This document shows, in pieces, positions 16,841 through 25,889 of a stretch of 64,000 nt of DNA (position 1 is its first letter; every line of letters starts with the position of its first letter). The notes under the pieces are model-generated. The model worked only from the letters and a program-made list of their open reading frames with translations. It was not told where the DNA came from and searched no databases. Origin of the DNA: Janibacter sp. A1S7 (GTDB lineage Bacteria; Actinomycetota; Actinomycetes; Actinomycetales; Dermatophilaceae); the NCBI RefSeq assembly GCF_037198315.1, contig NZ_CP144913.1:2914001-2978000 (forward strand), written 5' to 3'. The translations under genes and the position numbers were made by a program.

Positions 16841-18007
16841 TCAGATCTCGGCCTTCCACGCCTGCGCGACGGAGAGCTTGCCGGAGGTCTGCATCAGCGC
16901 CCGGCGGTAGATCCGCTCGGCGAGCAGGATGACCGCGAAGGTGGCGGCGGCGAGCAGACCGAGGCTGATCAGCGCCTCCCACCAGGACGACTCACCAGAG
17001 ACCAGGCGCATCGGCTGGAGGATCGCCGAGAACGGGGGGATCCAGGCGAGCACCTCGACGACCGTGCCCTTGGCGAAGATCGCACCGAAGAACATCACCA
17101 TGATCAGCATCGTGACCGGCAGCGACGTGGACTGGATGTCCTCCTGCCGCGAGGCGAGCGATCCGGCCACCGCGTACAGTGCCGCGATCATCGTGAAGCC
17201 GGCGAGGAAGAAGACGACGAACCAGGCCAGGCTCGAGGTGAAGCCCGGCAGCAGGTCGCCCCACTCGGTGAACGTCACCCCGATCACGGCGACGATGCCG
17301 TACAGCACGAGCTGGCCCACGGCGAGCACGACGGCGGCGGCGAGCTTGCCGAAGAGCAGGTGGCGAAGGGGGATCGACGTCGCGATGATCTCCACGATCC
17401 GCGACTGCTTCTCCTCGGTCACGCTCATCGCGAGGTACATCCCGAAGATGATGGCGGCCATGTAGAAGAGGAAGGCCATGCCGAACCCGACCGCCTGCCC
17501 GATCTGTCGCTGCTCGGCGTCACCGTCGAGGATGTCCGTGCTGACGGCGCTGCCTGCTTGGAGGGTCGCGAGGTCGGTGCCGGCGTGCGCGGCGTTGGCG
17601 GTCAGGACGTGCTGGCGGATCGCCGTGTCTGCCACGGAGAGCAGTCCGCTGTCCACCTCGGACTTGCCGACCAGTTGCCAACCGTCGTCGGTCGGCGAGA
17701 GCCAGGCGTCGACATCCTTGTCCATGACGGCGCTCTTCGCAGCGGCGTCGTCGTCGACCTCGGTGGTCGTGATCGTCACCGTGTCGTCGATCGTCGGGGC
17801 CTGGTCGGTCAGGACCTCGCCCATCTGCGCGGACTGGCTGGTGACCGCGACGTCGTAGGTCGACTCCTGGTTGCCCTGCCAGATCTGGAAGCCGAAGACA
17901 CCCAGGATGATCACGAGGGTCAAGAGGGTCGACCCGATGAAGGTCTTGTCGCGCATGCGGACCGACACGTCGCGCTGTGCGACGAGTGCCCAGGCGTGCG
18001 TACTCAT
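16841..18007 (-). CDS. ABC-2 type transporter permease (NatB-like)
   Basis: A 388-residue ABC-2 membrane protein: one N-terminal transmembrane helix (about 25-45), a large polar extracytoplasmic domain (about 50-180), then five or six helices in the C-terminal half. The segment MSVTEEKQSRIVEIIATS is characteristic of NatB-like sodium or drug exporter permeases. Its ATG overlaps the stop of the ATP-binding subunit gene (ATGA), so the two form one exporter. The longer open frame to 18205 only runs antisense into the neighbour. The substrate is unknown. A two-component system upstream on the same strand may control it. Confidence 0.87.
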   Translation of the reverse strand: MSTHAWALVAQRDVSVRMRDKTFIGSTLLTLVIILGVFGFQIWQGNQESTYDVAVTSQSAQMGEVLTDQAPTIDDTVTITTTEVDDDAAAKSAVMDKDVDAWLSPTDDGWQLVGKSEVDSGLLSVADTAIRQHVLTANAAHAGTDLATLQAGSAVSTDILDGDAEQRQIGQAVGFGMAFLFYMAAIIFGMYLAMSVTEEKQSRIVEIIATSIPLRHLLFGKLAAAVVLAVGQLVLYGIVAVIGVTFTEWGDLLPGFTSSLAWFVVFFLAGFTMIAALYAVAGSLASRQEDIQSTSLPVTMLIMVMFFGAIFAKGTVVEVLAWIPPFSAILQPMRLVSGESSWWEALISLGLLAAATFAVILLAERIYRRALMQTSGKLSVAQAWKAEI

Positions 18008-18921
18008 GCCGTCACCTCTCGGTAGACCTCGGACAGCGGCGGGATGATCGGGCTGAGCTCCTCCACGCCGCCGCGGCGCAGGCCCTCGGCGAGCACCTCG
18101 CCCAACAGGCGACGGCGTTCCTCCTCGACGTCGGTCGGCAGGTCGATGATCGCCGTCGGGCCGTCCACGTCGACGGTGACCAGACCGGGGATCTCGCGCA
18201 CCCAACCGGCGTCGCGGACAGCGACCAGCCGGTGTCGGCGCGGCGCTCCCCCGCGCAGCTCGGCGGGACTGCCACTGCCGCGGACCCGGCCCCCCGCGAG
18301 GATGACGAGCTCGTCGCAGAGCCGGTCGACGAGGTCGAGCTGGTGGCTGGAGAAGAGCACCGGGACCCCGCGAGCGGTGTGCTCACGCAGCAGGTCGGCC
18401 ATCGAGTCGACGGCCTCCGGATCGAGCCCGGAGAAGGGCTCGTCGAGGATCAGCGCCGACGGCTCGATCATCAGCGCGGCTGCGATCTGCACACGCTGCT
18501 GGTTGCCCAGCGAGAGTGCCTCGACGGGGTCGGTCGCGCGCTCGGCGAGGTCGAGTCGCTCGAGGAGGGTCATGACGGACTCGCGGGCAGCCGTGCGGGT
18601 CAGGCCCTTGAGCTGGCCGAGGTAGATCAGCTGGTCGAGAACCTTCTGCTTCGGGTAGAGGCCCCGCTCCTCCGGCATGTACCCGATCGTGCGCTGGTCG
18701 GCGACCGTGATCGGTCGCTCCCCCCAGAGCACCCGACCCTCGGTGATCGACAGGACGCCCATGATCATCCGCATGGTCGTCGTCTTCCCGGCGCCGTTGC
18801 CCCCGACGAAGCCGGTCATCGATCCCTGCTCGACCGTGAAGTCGACGTGGTCGACGGCGGTGAAGTCACCGAACCGCCGCGTCAACCCTTCCACGGTGAT
18901 CGTGTGCGGTGTGTTGGCCAT
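18004..18921 (-). CDS. ABC transporter ATP-binding protein (NatA-like)
   Basis: A 305-residue ATPase subunit: Walker A GGNGAGKTT (40-48), a divergent signature LSLGNQQRVQ, Walker B LILDEPFSGLD and switch histidine SSHQ. About 80 extra residues follow the nucleotide-binding domain, as in DrrA/NatA exporters. ATG 18921 gives a standard N terminus (MANTPHTITVEGLTRRF); the 39 further upstream codons have no domain content. A -10-like ATAGCG just before the start may make the mRNA nearly leaderless. It pairs with the overlapping permease gene. Confidence 0.9.
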   Translation of the reverse strand: MANTPHTITVEGLTRRFGDFTAVDHVDFTVEQGSMTGFVGGNGAGKTTTMRMIMGVLSITEGRVLWGERPITVADQRTIGYMPEERGLYPKQKVLDQLIYLGQLKGLTRTAARESVMTLLERLDLAERATDPVEALSLGNQQRVQIAAALMIEPSALILDEPFSGLDPEAVDSMADLLREHTARGVPVLFSSHQLDLVDRLCDELVILAGGRVRGSGSPAELRGGAPRRHRLVAVRDAGWVREIPGLVTVDVDGPTAIIDLPTDVEEERRRLLGEVLAEGLRRGGVEELSPIIPPLSEVYREVTA

Positions 18922-19042
18922 GGTGACAACGCTATGGATCCGGCCATCCGCGCGGATCCGCCTCCGGGGTGGTCTTGAGGCGTTGGCGGCATCCCCCCGC
19001 GGGTGGACGTGCCGCCCCCTCGTCCGGCAGCTCCGCACGTGC

Positions 19043-19085
19043 CCGGGCAGTCGCGATCCTGGGTTTGCAACTGCCTGGGCAGTTG
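19043..19085. repeat. Hairpin and dispersed repeat element after the two-component operon
   Basis: CAACTGCC-TG-GGCAGTTG (19068-19085) is a near-perfect palindrome downstream of the response regulator stop (19130, minus strand), so it may act as terminator. CCGGGCAGTC (19043-19052) followed by GCAACTGCCTGGGC (19067-19080) matches the reverse complement of the tandem repeat at 14314-14392 (CCGGGCGGTC, then GCAACTGCTTAGGC). This suggests a family of intergenic repeats. Confidence 0.55.
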
Positions 19086-19129
19086 TGACCCGACAGTGCA
19101 GCTGAGGCTCGGTGCGGGGTCGGCCCGGG

Positions 19130-19795
19130 TCAGACGATGCCGGCCTCGTGGGCCACGATCACCGCGCCGACGCGGTCGCGCACCTGCAGCTTGGCGAAGA
19201 TGCTCGACACGTGCGTCTTGACCGTCGCGGCGCCGATGACCAACTCGGCGGCGATCTCCCGGTTGGACTTCCCGGTGCCGACGAGACGCAGGACGTCGAG
19301 CTCGCGACCCGTCAGCTGGGAGATCAGCCCGGCGTGCGGCGAGGGACTCCCCTCGCCCGTCGCCTGCGGATCGGCCGACATCTGCGCGATGACCCGCTTG
19401 GTCACCTCGGGCGCGAGCAGGGCGTGGCCGTGGCCGACGGCTCGCAGTGCCTCGACGAGCTGCTCCGCCTCGGCGTTCTTCAGCAGGAACCCGCTGGCGC
19501 CGGCCCGCAGGGCGTCGAAGAGGTAGTCGTCCCGGTCGAAGGTGGTCAGGATGAGCACCCGGCCCAGCTCGCGCTCGACGATCTCCCGGGTGGCGGCGAC
19601 CCCGTCCATGACCGGCATCTGCACGTCCATGACGATGACGTCGGGCCGGTGCGTGGCCGCCATGTCGACGGCCTCGCGGCCGGTGGCGGCCTCGCCGACC
19701 ACCTCGAGGTCGTCCTCCACCGAGAGCATCATCGCGAAGCCGGACCGGATCAGCGGTTGATCGTCGACGAGGAGCACGCGCAGCGTCCGGCTCAC
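19130..19795 (-). CDS. NarL/LuxR-family response regulator (DesR-like)
   Basis: A 221-residue regulator: receiver domain with VDDQ (acidic pair at 11-12) and phosphoacceptor Asp57 (VIVMDVQMP), and a C-terminal LuxR-type helix-turn-helix (LTGRELDVLRLVGTGKSNREIAAEL). Its ATG overlaps the kinase stop (ATGA at 19792-19795), so the pair is one transcription and translation unit. The neighbouring NatAB-type exporter on the same strand is the most likely target, as in many actinobacterial drug- or envelope-stress systems. No operator could be identified with confidence. Confidence 0.92.
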   Translation of the reverse strand: MSRTLRVLLVDDQPLIRSGFAMMLSVEDDLEVVGEAATGREAVDMAATHRPDVIVMDVQMPVMDGVAATREIVERELGRVLILTTFDRDDYLFDALRAGASGFLLKNAEAEQLVEALRAVGHGHALLAPEVTKRVIAQMSADPQATGEGSPSPHAGLISQLTGRELDVLRLVGTGKSNREIAAELVIGAATVKTHVSSIFAKLQVRDRVGAVIVAHEAGIV

Positions 19796-21141
19796 GAGCC
19801 ACCCCCGGAGCGAAGGGGGATCCTCGCCCGCACGCGGTAGCCACCGAGCGGACGTGGCCCCATCTCGACGGTGCCGTGATGGGAGGAGATCCGTTCCCGG
19901 ATCCCCAGCTGGCCCATGCCCGTCCCCGAGGTACCGGGACGGGGACGCCCGTCGTCGGTGACCTCGACCTCGGCACTGCGCGCACCCACCCGCACCGTCA
20001 CCCGGGCGGTGCGTGCGCTCGAGTGCCGCGTGACGTTGGTCAGTGCCTCCTGTGCAGTCCGGTAGAGCGAGTGCCCCACGGCGTCCGGGACACGGACCAG
20101 GTCGTCATCGGACTCCTCGACGAGGTCGTGGACGACGGTGAGCGACGACGTCGTGCGGGAGGTGACGAGCTCGGGGAGGTCGCCCAGTCCCGGCTGCGGG
20201 GTGAAGTCCGGCGCAGCGTCGACCGACCCGTCGACACCGGCACCCTCGACCGCGGCGGAGGCCTCCCCCTTGCGCAGGGTGCCGAGCAGGCCACGCATCT
20301 GGATCACCGCGTCGCGGGAGCCGTCCTCGATCCGGCCGAGCGCCCCCTTCGCCGCCTCGGGGTCGGTGTCGAGGACTCGACGGGCCGCTGCCGCCTGCAC
20401 CCCGATCCCGGAGACGTGGTGGGCGACGACGTCGTGCAGCTCGCGTGCGATGCGCAGCCGTTCCTCGATGATCGCGTTGTCGCGCAATCCCTCCGCCTGC
20501 TCTCGGATCGTCGCGGTCTGCTGCTCCAGGTCGGCGCGCTGCCGGGCGCTGCGCCAGGCCATCTGGCCGCCGATGACCGCACCGCCGAAGTAGAGGATGT
20601 TGATGGTGCCCGCCATCAGTGCCGCCGCGACCGTCACGGAGAAGAGTGCCCCGGGGTCGGGAGCAGGGGCCATGTCGCGGAGCACGCGCCCGACCGCAAA
20701 GCTCCACACGAGCCAGAGGAACATCGCGGCGAGGATGACGGCGTAGACCACCACCATCGCCCTCCGGTTGCGCGCCCACGCCACACCGGCGAAGACGACG
20801 AGGAAGAAGACGACCTGTGTCGAGAGCAGGCTGGTCATCAGGGGCACGTAGATCCCGATGGCCAGGTACCCCGCCGATGCGAGGGCTGCGGTGGTCAGCG
20901 GCCACCGCCGACGAGGCAGGAGGAAGAGGCAGGGCACCGCGGTCAGCAGCACCTGCTGCCAGACGGGTCCGTCGACCTGCGAGAGGCTGCCGACGGAGCG
21001 CATCAGCTCCAGGACGAAGAGGGAGACGGCCACCGAGACGACCGTGAGGACCACGTCGGAACGGCCGATGCCCCCGTCGGGCCGGACCCAGTCGTCGTCG
21101 AGCGCGAAGAAGTCGCCGACGCGGTCCACCCAGGAAGCCAT
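19792..21141 (-). CDS. Membrane sensor histidine kinase (DesK-like)
   Basis: A 449-residue kinase with an N-terminal membrane domain of about five or six helices (residues 28-190) and no large sensor domain. A coiled stretch (198-228), a HisKA_3 helix with His236 (IARELHDVVAHH) and an HATPase domain (DDGRPRPGTSGTGMGQLGI as the G-box region) follow. About 50 low-complexity residues (279-330) separate the phosphoacceptor helix from the ATPase domain. Such intramembrane-sensing kinases respond to membrane or cell-wall stress. Co-translated with the response regulator. The following VOC gene begins its stop 12 bp upstream and is probably separate. Confidence 0.92.
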   Translation of the reverse strand: MASWVDRVGDFFALDDDWVRPDGGIGRSDVVLTVVSVAVSLFVLELMRSVGSLSQVDGPVWQQVLLTAVPCLFLLPRRRWPLTTAALASAGYLAIGIYVPLMTSLLSTQVVFFLVVFAGVAWARNRRAMVVVYAVILAAMFLWLVWSFAVGRVLRDMAPAPDPGALFSVTVAAALMAGTINILYFGGAVIGGQMAWRSARQRADLEQQTATIREQAEGLRDNAIIEERLRIARELHDVVAHHVSGIGVQAAAARRVLDTDPEAAKGALGRIEDGSRDAVIQMRGLLGTLRKGEASAAVEGAGVDGSVDAAPDFTPQPGLGDLPELVTSRTTSSLTVVHDLVEESDDDLVRVPDAVGHSLYRTAQEALTNVTRHSSARTARVTVRVGARSAEVEVTDDGRPRPGTSGTGMGQLGIRERISSHHGTVEMGPRPLGGYRVRARIPLRSGGGS

Positions 21142-21153
21142 CGGCTCAGACCA

Positions 21154-21795
21154 TCAGAGGGTGACGGGACCGTTGGGGGTGTTGAAGGTGACGGACATCA
21201 GGCCGGGCGTGCCGTTGGGTGCGACGAAGTCGAAGTCGATGACCGAGGAGGTCTCCTGCGCGGGGTGGCCCCCCAGCCAGTCCCGCACGCGGTCGGGGTC
21301 GCCGGCGATCTGCAGCGACGCGATGGTCACGTCGGTCTCGGCCTCCTGGGACGGGTGCGGTGAGCCCTCGCCCCACTTGACGAAGAAGGGCAGCTGCGGG
21401 TCCGCGAGGGTGCCCTTGATGCCGATCTGCTTCCACAGGAACTCACGGCCGTCGTTGAGGCGACGGTTGCCGTCCACGGCCTGGCGGTCCAGACGCTTCT
21501 CGACGGACTCGAGGTCGTCGTCGACGCGGATGACCCAGCCCATCCAGCCGCCACCGGCCTCGGAGCGGGCGCGCACGACCTGCCCGAAGGGTGCCTTGTC
21601 GGAGCTGGGGTGGTCGAGCACCTCGACGATCTCGACGTAGCGCTCGTGCGCCAGCGGCAGGATCATGTTGCGGGTGCCGAATCGCGGGTGCAGTCCGCCA
21701 TCGACCGGTGTGACCCCGAGGGCCTCGCCGAGGCGCTCCGCGGTGGCCTTGACACCGCTCTGGTCGGCTGCAAAGGAGACGTGGTCAACGCGCAT
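21154..21795 (-). CDS. VOC-superfamily protein (glyoxalase-like domain)
   Basis: A 213-residue protein with a vicinal-oxygen-chelate fold. The N terminus MRVDHVSFAADQ is the usual first strand with its metal-site histidine, and VEIVEVLDHPSS gives the glutamate-bearing strand. Proteins of this size (glyoxalase-like domain) are common in actinobacteria and mostly of unknown substrate. ATG 21795 is chosen because the very long open frame upstream runs antisense to other genes and lacks any domain. It lies between a sensor-kinase gene and an rRNA methyltransferase gene, neither of which hints at a role. Confidence 0.8.
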   Translation of the reverse strand: MRVDHVSFAADQSGVKATAERLGEALGVTPVDGGLHPRFGTRNMILPLAHERYVEIVEVLDHPSSDKAPFGQVVRARSEAGGGWMGWVIRVDDDLESVEKRLDRQAVDGNRRLNDGREFLWKQIGIKGTLADPQLPFFVKWGEGSPHPSQEAETDVTIASLQIAGDPDRVRDWLGGHPAQETSSVIDFDFVAPNGTPGLMSVTFNTPNGPVTL

Positions 21796-21842
21796 GGTGG
21801 CATCGTGACACAGGCCGCACTCCGGCCGGCAATCGGGTCCCG

Positions 21843-22652
21843 TCAGCCCGCCCGGCGCTGGCGGACCGCCTCGTAGACGACGATGGCCGCCGACGTGGCG
21901 ACGTTGAGCGAATTCGCCTGTCCCACCATGGGGATGCGCACCCGGTACTGGGCCCGCGCGAGGGCCGCCTCGCTCAGGCCGTACTTCTCCGAGCCGACCG
22001 CGACGGCGACCGGGCCGGTGAGATCGGCATCCGTGTGGTCGACGTGGGTGTCCGGCGTCGTGGCGACGACGGCGACGCCACGCTCGGTCAGCCACGCCCA
22101 GGCCTCGTCGGTGCTGGCGGAGGCGACCGGGACGGAGAAGACGGTGCCCTTGCTCGACCGGATGACGTTCGGGTTGCCCCAGTCGGTGACCGGGTCGGCG
22201 GCGATGACGAGGGCGACGCCGGCCGCGTCGGCGGTGCGGAGCACGGCCCCGAGATTGCCGGGCTTCTCCACCCCTTCGCACAGGACGACGAGCGCCCCCT
22301 CCGGCAGCTCGACGTCGGCGAGTGCGTGGCCGGGCAGGGGGACCCGCGCGAGGATCCCGTCGGGGCCCTCGCGGTAGGCGACCTTCTCGAAGGCGGTCCG
22401 CCCCAGCTCGACGATCTCCGCGCCGGTCCGTCGCGCGCGCTCGACGAGGGCGGCACCGGCGTGTGGGTCGAGCATCAGCTCGGGGCAGTGGAAGAGGGCA
22501 CGTGGCACGACGCCGGCGTCGAGGGCGAGGGTGGTCTCCTCGAGGCCTTCGAGGAGCGTGGTCCCGGAGCACTCGCGGGCACGGCGGCGGCGCAGCGCAA
22601 CGAGGTCCTTCAGTCGCTGGTTGGCGGGTGAGGTGATGACGAGATCGGCCAT
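21843..22652 (-). CDS. SpoU-family 23S rRNA/tRNA 2'-O-methyltransferase
   Basis: A 269-residue SPOUT-class RNA methyltransferase (TrmH/TsnR type) using SAM in a trefoil knot. The three signature blocks are visible: LCEGVEKPGNLGAVLRTADA, AVAVGSEKYGLS and IPMVGQANSLNVATSAAI. An N-terminal substrate-binding domain of about 110 residues precedes them. ATG 22652 gives the family-like start MADLVITSPANQRLKDLVAL; ATG codons at 22667 and 22676 are less likely. The target nucleotide cannot be told. Divergent from a PAP2 phosphatase gene 32 bp away. Confidence 0.9.
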   Translation of the reverse strand: MADLVITSPANQRLKDLVALRRRRARECSGTTLLEGLEETTLALDAGVVPRALFHCPELMLDPHAGAALVERARRTGAEIVELGRTAFEKVAYREGPDGILARVPLPGHALADVELPEGALVVLCEGVEKPGNLGAVLRTADAAGVALVIAADPVTDWGNPNVIRSSKGTVFSVPVASASTDEAWAWLTERGVAVVATTPDTHVDHTDADLTGPVAVAVGSEKYGLSEAALARAQYRVRIPMVGQANSLNVATSAAIVVYEAVRQRRAG

Positions 22653-22684
22653 GGCAGGAACCAGCATGCCCCACAATCAGGTGG

Positions 22685-23356
22685 ATGGCCGATGATCGTT
22701 CCTCCCCCGCTCGCCTCGTGTCGGCGCTGGCGGCGATGACCGCCGTGATGCTGCTCGTCGCGGCGCTCGGCGAGTGGCTGCTGCTCCCGTCGGCGACGGT
22801 TCGCGATCTGGACGAAGGGGGCGTGGCCCGCGGAGTCGGTCTCCTCACCACCGTCCCGGGGCTCGAGTCCGTCGCGCTCCTCTGGTCCGACCTCACGCAG
22901 CCGTGGGTCGTCCACACCCTCGTCCTCGTCGTCGCGCTCCTCCTCCTGGCCCGGGGCCGGGTGTCGTCACGGGCCCTGCTCGTCGTCCCCATCTCTCTGG
23001 TCGGCTGGACGCTCGAGGCCGTCTGCAAGGTGCTCGTCGAGCGTCCGCGTCCCGCGGAGGCAGTCGTCGAGGTGGGCAGCTGGTCCTACCCGAGCGGGCA
23101 CGCCACGAACGCCGCCCTCGGCGCGGTCCTGCTCATCACCCTCGTCACCACGGTGCGCTCGGCGTGGGTCCGGTGGGGCGCGACGACCCTGGTGGTCATC
23201 GGCGCCGTGCTCACCGCAGCCGACCGGGTCGTCCTCGGCGTCCACTACCCCGGTGACGTCCTCAGTGGCCTTCTGCTCGGGACCGTCCTCGGGCTCATCG
23301 GGGTGTGGGGGCTGGCGCCGACAGCCCATCCTCCGCTCGAATCGCGCGCGGGGTAG
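22685..23356 (+). CDS. PAP2-family membrane phosphatase
   Basis: A 223-residue integral membrane phosphatase with about six helices. The three catalytic blocks of the phosphatidic acid phosphatase type 2 family are present: KVLVERPRP (KX6RP), PSGHATN and a terminal HYPGDVLSG. Members dephosphorylate lipid phosphates, undecaprenyl diphosphate or related substrates at the outer face of the membrane. Start ATG 22685. The gene is divergent from the RNA methyltransferase gene. The substrate is not determined by the sequence. Confidence 0.9.
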   Translation: MADDRSSPARLVSALAAMTAVMLLVAALGEWLLLPSATVRDLDEGGVARGVGLLTTVPGLESVALLWSDLTQPWVVHTLVLVVALLLLARGRVSSRALLVVPISLVGWTLEAVCKVLVERPRPAEAVVEVGSWSYPSGHATNAALGAVLLITLVTTVRSAWVRWGATTLVVIGAVLTAADRVVLGVHYPGDVLSGLLLGTVLGLIGVWGLAPTAHPPLESRAG

Positions 23357-23477
23357 CCGACGGCGCCGCCCACTCACCCACCGCGCCCGTTCAGGACTTC
23401 CCCTGCCGCGGACGCCGCGGTACCGCATGTACCGGCCGCACTCGGGAGCCCACCAGAGTCCCACCGATTGGTGCAGC

Positions 23478-23792
23478 ATGGTGCCCATGGACGCCGAGCA
23501 AGCCTTCACTCGTGTCACCGGAGTCCTCCAGGAGCAGCTGGGTACCGGTCTGCGCACCTCCCGGGAGCGTGCCGCGCTCATGGCTGTGCTGGAGCGGGGG
23601 CACGAGCGAGCCGACGGCGCCGCCGAGGACTACGACGAGGCCGTGGACGCGCTGGCAGCCGCACTGGTGCGCACGGGTGCGACACGTATCGAGGGGCACG
23701 CCAGCGCCGACGGCGCAACACCCACGGACATCGAGCCGGGAGTGGTCGAGGCCTCCCTCAGGGCCATCTGTCCCCTCTGGCCCTTCTGCTGA
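23478..23792 (+). CDS. Small hypothetical protein, coupled to membrane protein
   Basis: About 104 residues from ATG 23478 (or 101 from ATG 23487), soluble, mostly helical and acidic, with no family I recognise (VTGVLQEQLGTGLRTSRER, then GHERADGAAEDYDEAVDAL). The open frame extends further upstream but only into PAP2 sequence. The TGA stop overlaps the ATG of the next membrane gene (TGATG at 23790-23794), which supports both as real genes that are translated together. No promoter is evident. Function unknown. Confidence 0.6.
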   Translation: MVPMDAEQAFTRVTGVLQEQLGTGLRTSRERAALMAVLERGHERADGAAEDYDEAVDALAAALVRTGATRIEGHASADGATPTDIEPGVVEASLRAICPLWPFC

Positions 23793-24148
23793 TGGCGTCG
23801 CCACGGGAGCGGTCCTTCACGCTCGTCACGGACTTCACCAGGCAACTGATCACGCTGTGCGCCGCGATCGTCGCCCTGGAGGTCTCCTTCGTCGCGTCGA
23901 GCTCCGTCCCGCTCGACGAGGCGACCCGACGCATCTTCGGCCTGTCGTGGTGCGTCTTCCTCGGGTCCATCGTCTTCGGCCTGCTCGTCTTCCAGAAGTT
24001 CATCGGCGAGGATGCCCGGCAGCAGGACGAGGAGGCGCGGCCACCGAACCCGTACTCCGGCTGGATCAGGCGCTTCGCGTTCGCGCAGATCGTCCTGTTC
24101 CTCCTGGCTGTGGCCCTCGGGATCGTGGCCGGTTGGCGGGTCCTGTGA
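23792..24148 (+). CDS. Small membrane protein of unknown function
   Basis: A 118-residue protein with three clear hydrophobic helices: around LITLCAAIVALEVSFVA, LSWCVFLGSIVFGLLVF and FAQIVLFLLAVALGIVAG. A charged cytoplasmic-type loop (IGEDARQQDEEARPPNPYSG) lies between the second and third. The start overlaps the stop of the preceding small gene (TGATG). I recognise no family. A partnership between the acidic soluble protein and this membrane protein is implied by coupling. It ends 16 bp before the stop of the convergent HAD gene. Confidence 0.68.
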   Translation: MASPRERSFTLVTDFTRQLITLCAAIVALEVSFVASSSVPLDEATRRIFGLSWCVFLGSIVFGLLVFQKFIGEDARQQDEEARPPNPYSGWIRRFAFAQIVLFLLAVALGIVAGWRVL

Positions 24149-24164
24149 CCGCGGCGCTGCGTGG

Positions 24165-24956
24165 TCACAGCAGGGGGCGCAGTGCCGCGGCGAGCCCGTC
24201 CTCCTCGACGGTGCCGGTGGTCTCGTCGGCGGCGGCGACGACCTCGTCCGGGGCGCCGCCCATGGCGACCCCGCGGGCGGCCCACTGCAGCATCTCGAGG
24301 TCGTTGCGCTGGTCGCCGGCGGCGAAGGTCCGGGCGGGCTCGACGCCGATCCGGCGGCGCACGATCTCCAGGGCCGACCCCTTGGAGACGCCCTCGGGGG
24401 CCAGGTCCAGCCACGCGGTGTAGCCCACGGCATAGCTGACCCCGTGCAGTCCGATCCGGTCGACGAGGTCGAGGAAGTCGGCGCTGTCACCGTTGGGGTC
24501 GTGGAAGGTCACGCGGGTGGTGGGCTCGGCGACGAGCTCCTCCCACGGGACGACGACCTGTTCTCCCCACAACACGCCCTCGGGGTAGGGCCGGGCGACC
24601 TTGAAGCCGGCCCCGACCTGCTCGACGGCGCACAGGATGTGCGGTGCGTGCTCGCGGATGAGGGTCATCGCCGGCTTCGGGTCGAAGGTCACCGTCTCCT
24701 CGACGCGGTACCCGTCGGGCTCCGCGGAGTCGAGGGCGATCGTCACCGCGCCGTTGGAGCAGACCGCCCACCCGTGGGTCAGGTCGAGCATCTGCAGGAT
24801 CTGCAGCGTCGCGACGACCGAGCGACCGGTGGCGACGACGACGTGGTGGCCGGCACCTGCCACCGCGCGCACCGCCTCCCGGGTCACCGCGGGCATCCGC
24901 CCGTCGTGGGTGAGCATCGTGCCGTCGACATCCAGTGCGACGAGGTGCGGATCCAT
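24165..24956 (-). CDS. HAD-superfamily hydrolase, Cof type
   Basis: A 263-residue haloacid-dehalogenase-type phosphatase. Motif I is LDVDGTML with nucleophile Asp near residue 9, motif III/IV is FAAGDQRNDLEMLQWA, and a C2 cap lies between. Cof-type enzymes dephosphorylate sugar phosphates or flavin and vitamin B6 intermediates; the substrate is not predictable. It follows the siderophore-interacting protein gene on the same strand with a 66-bp gap and may be the last gene of that transcript, but no functional connection is evident. Confidence 0.9.
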   Translation of the reverse strand: MDPHLVALDVDGTMLTHDGRMPAVTREAVRAVAGAGHHVVVATGRSVVATLQILQMLDLTHGWAVCSNGAVTIALDSAEPDGYRVEETVTFDPKPAMTLIREHAPHILCAVEQVGAGFKVARPYPEGVLWGEQVVVPWEELVAEPTTRVTFHDPNGDSADFLDLVDRIGLHGVSYAVGYTAWLDLAPEGVSKGSALEIVRRRIGVEPARTFAAGDQRNDLEMLQWAARGVAMGGAPDEVVAAADETTGTVEEDGLAAALRPLL

Positions 24957-25022
24957 GCCCCGAACGCTATCCGGCGCACCCTCCTGCCCCGCGCAGCGCC
25001 CCTGCCCCGACTCACGTGGGAG

Positions 25023-25889
25023 TCAGCCCCGGGCGGCACCGAGCTTCCAGTACCCGGAGAAGGTGATCGCCTTCTTGTCCATGCCGACCTGCTGCACGAG
25101 ATGCCGGCGCACGGAGGTGGCCAGACCGGACTCGCCGCACGCCCAGGCGTAGTCGAGACCTGTCGTCGCCGAGGGGTCGGCAACCAGGGCAGGGAGCACC
25201 GCGGTGCCCGGGTCGGCGTCACCGCGCTCGTGCACGGTGATCCCGGCGGGCACCCCGACGCCGTCGAGGAGTGCCGTCGAGGGGACCTCGACGTGGGCGG
25301 CGAGGCCCTCGCCCGGGCCGGGGAGCCCCCTTCGCTCCCGCTCCTCGAGGATCGCCAGGAGTGCCGGGACCGCGGTCTCGTCCGCGACGAGGAGCTGGCG
25401 CGGCGGGTCGAAGGCCGTGTACAGCGCTCCCCCGGAACGGAATCCGACCGGGTCCCCGACTCGCGCCCGCGACGCCCAGGCCGAGCCGGGACCGCAGTCG
25501 CCGTGGGTGACGATGTCGACGTCCACCTCACCGCGGGAGCGTCGCAGCCCACGGATCGTGTACCAACGCAGCCCGGGCTGCTCGGCCTCGGCCATCTCGG
25601 CCACGGCGGCGCGCACGTTGACCCGCTTGGCGTCCGGCAGGTGCAGCCGCCCGTCCGCCCCGGGCATGAGCAGCCCGAAGTACTCGTCCGGCCCCGCGAG
25701 GTCGTATCCGGTGAGCTCCGGCGCTGCGAGCGTGATCCGTCGCATCGAGTCGTTGAGGTCGGCCACCGCGGCGACGCTCGCCCCGAACTGCACGTGGCCC
25801 TGTCGCTCGGCGACGTCGGCCATCTCCCTGCGCTGCAGGCGGCGGGCGACCCCGAAGAGGACGCGGTCCTTCAGCTCGGCGATGGTCAT
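25023..25889 (-). CDS. Siderophore-interacting protein (FAD-binding ferric-siderophore reductase)
   Basis: A 288-residue SIP/ViuB-family flavoprotein. The N-terminal FAD-binding barrel includes RWYTIRGLRR (flavin contact) and GDCGPGSAWASRA (phosphate contact). The C-terminal domain carries LLVADETAVPALLAI and WACGESG. Such enzymes reduce or protonate ferric siderophores in the cytoplasm to release iron. ATG 25889 overlaps the stop of the ABC ATPase gene (ATGA), making it the fifth gene of the iron-uptake operon. The longer frame to 26003 has no family content. It should be repressed by iron through the DtxR-type box upstream of the operon. Confidence 0.93.
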   Translation of the reverse strand: MTIAELKDRVLFGVARRLQRREMADVAERQGHVQFGASVAAVADLNDSMRRITLAAPELTGYDLAGPDEYFGLLMPGADGRLHLPDAKRVNVRAAVAEMAEAEQPGLRWYTIRGLRRSRGEVDVDIVTHGDCGPGSAWASRARVGDPVGFRSGGALYTAFDPPRQLLVADETAVPALLAILEERERRGLPGPGEGLAAHVEVPSTALLDGVGVPAGITVHERGDADPGTAVLPALVADPSATTGLDYAWACGESGLATSVRRHLVQQVGMDKKAITFSGYWKLGAARG

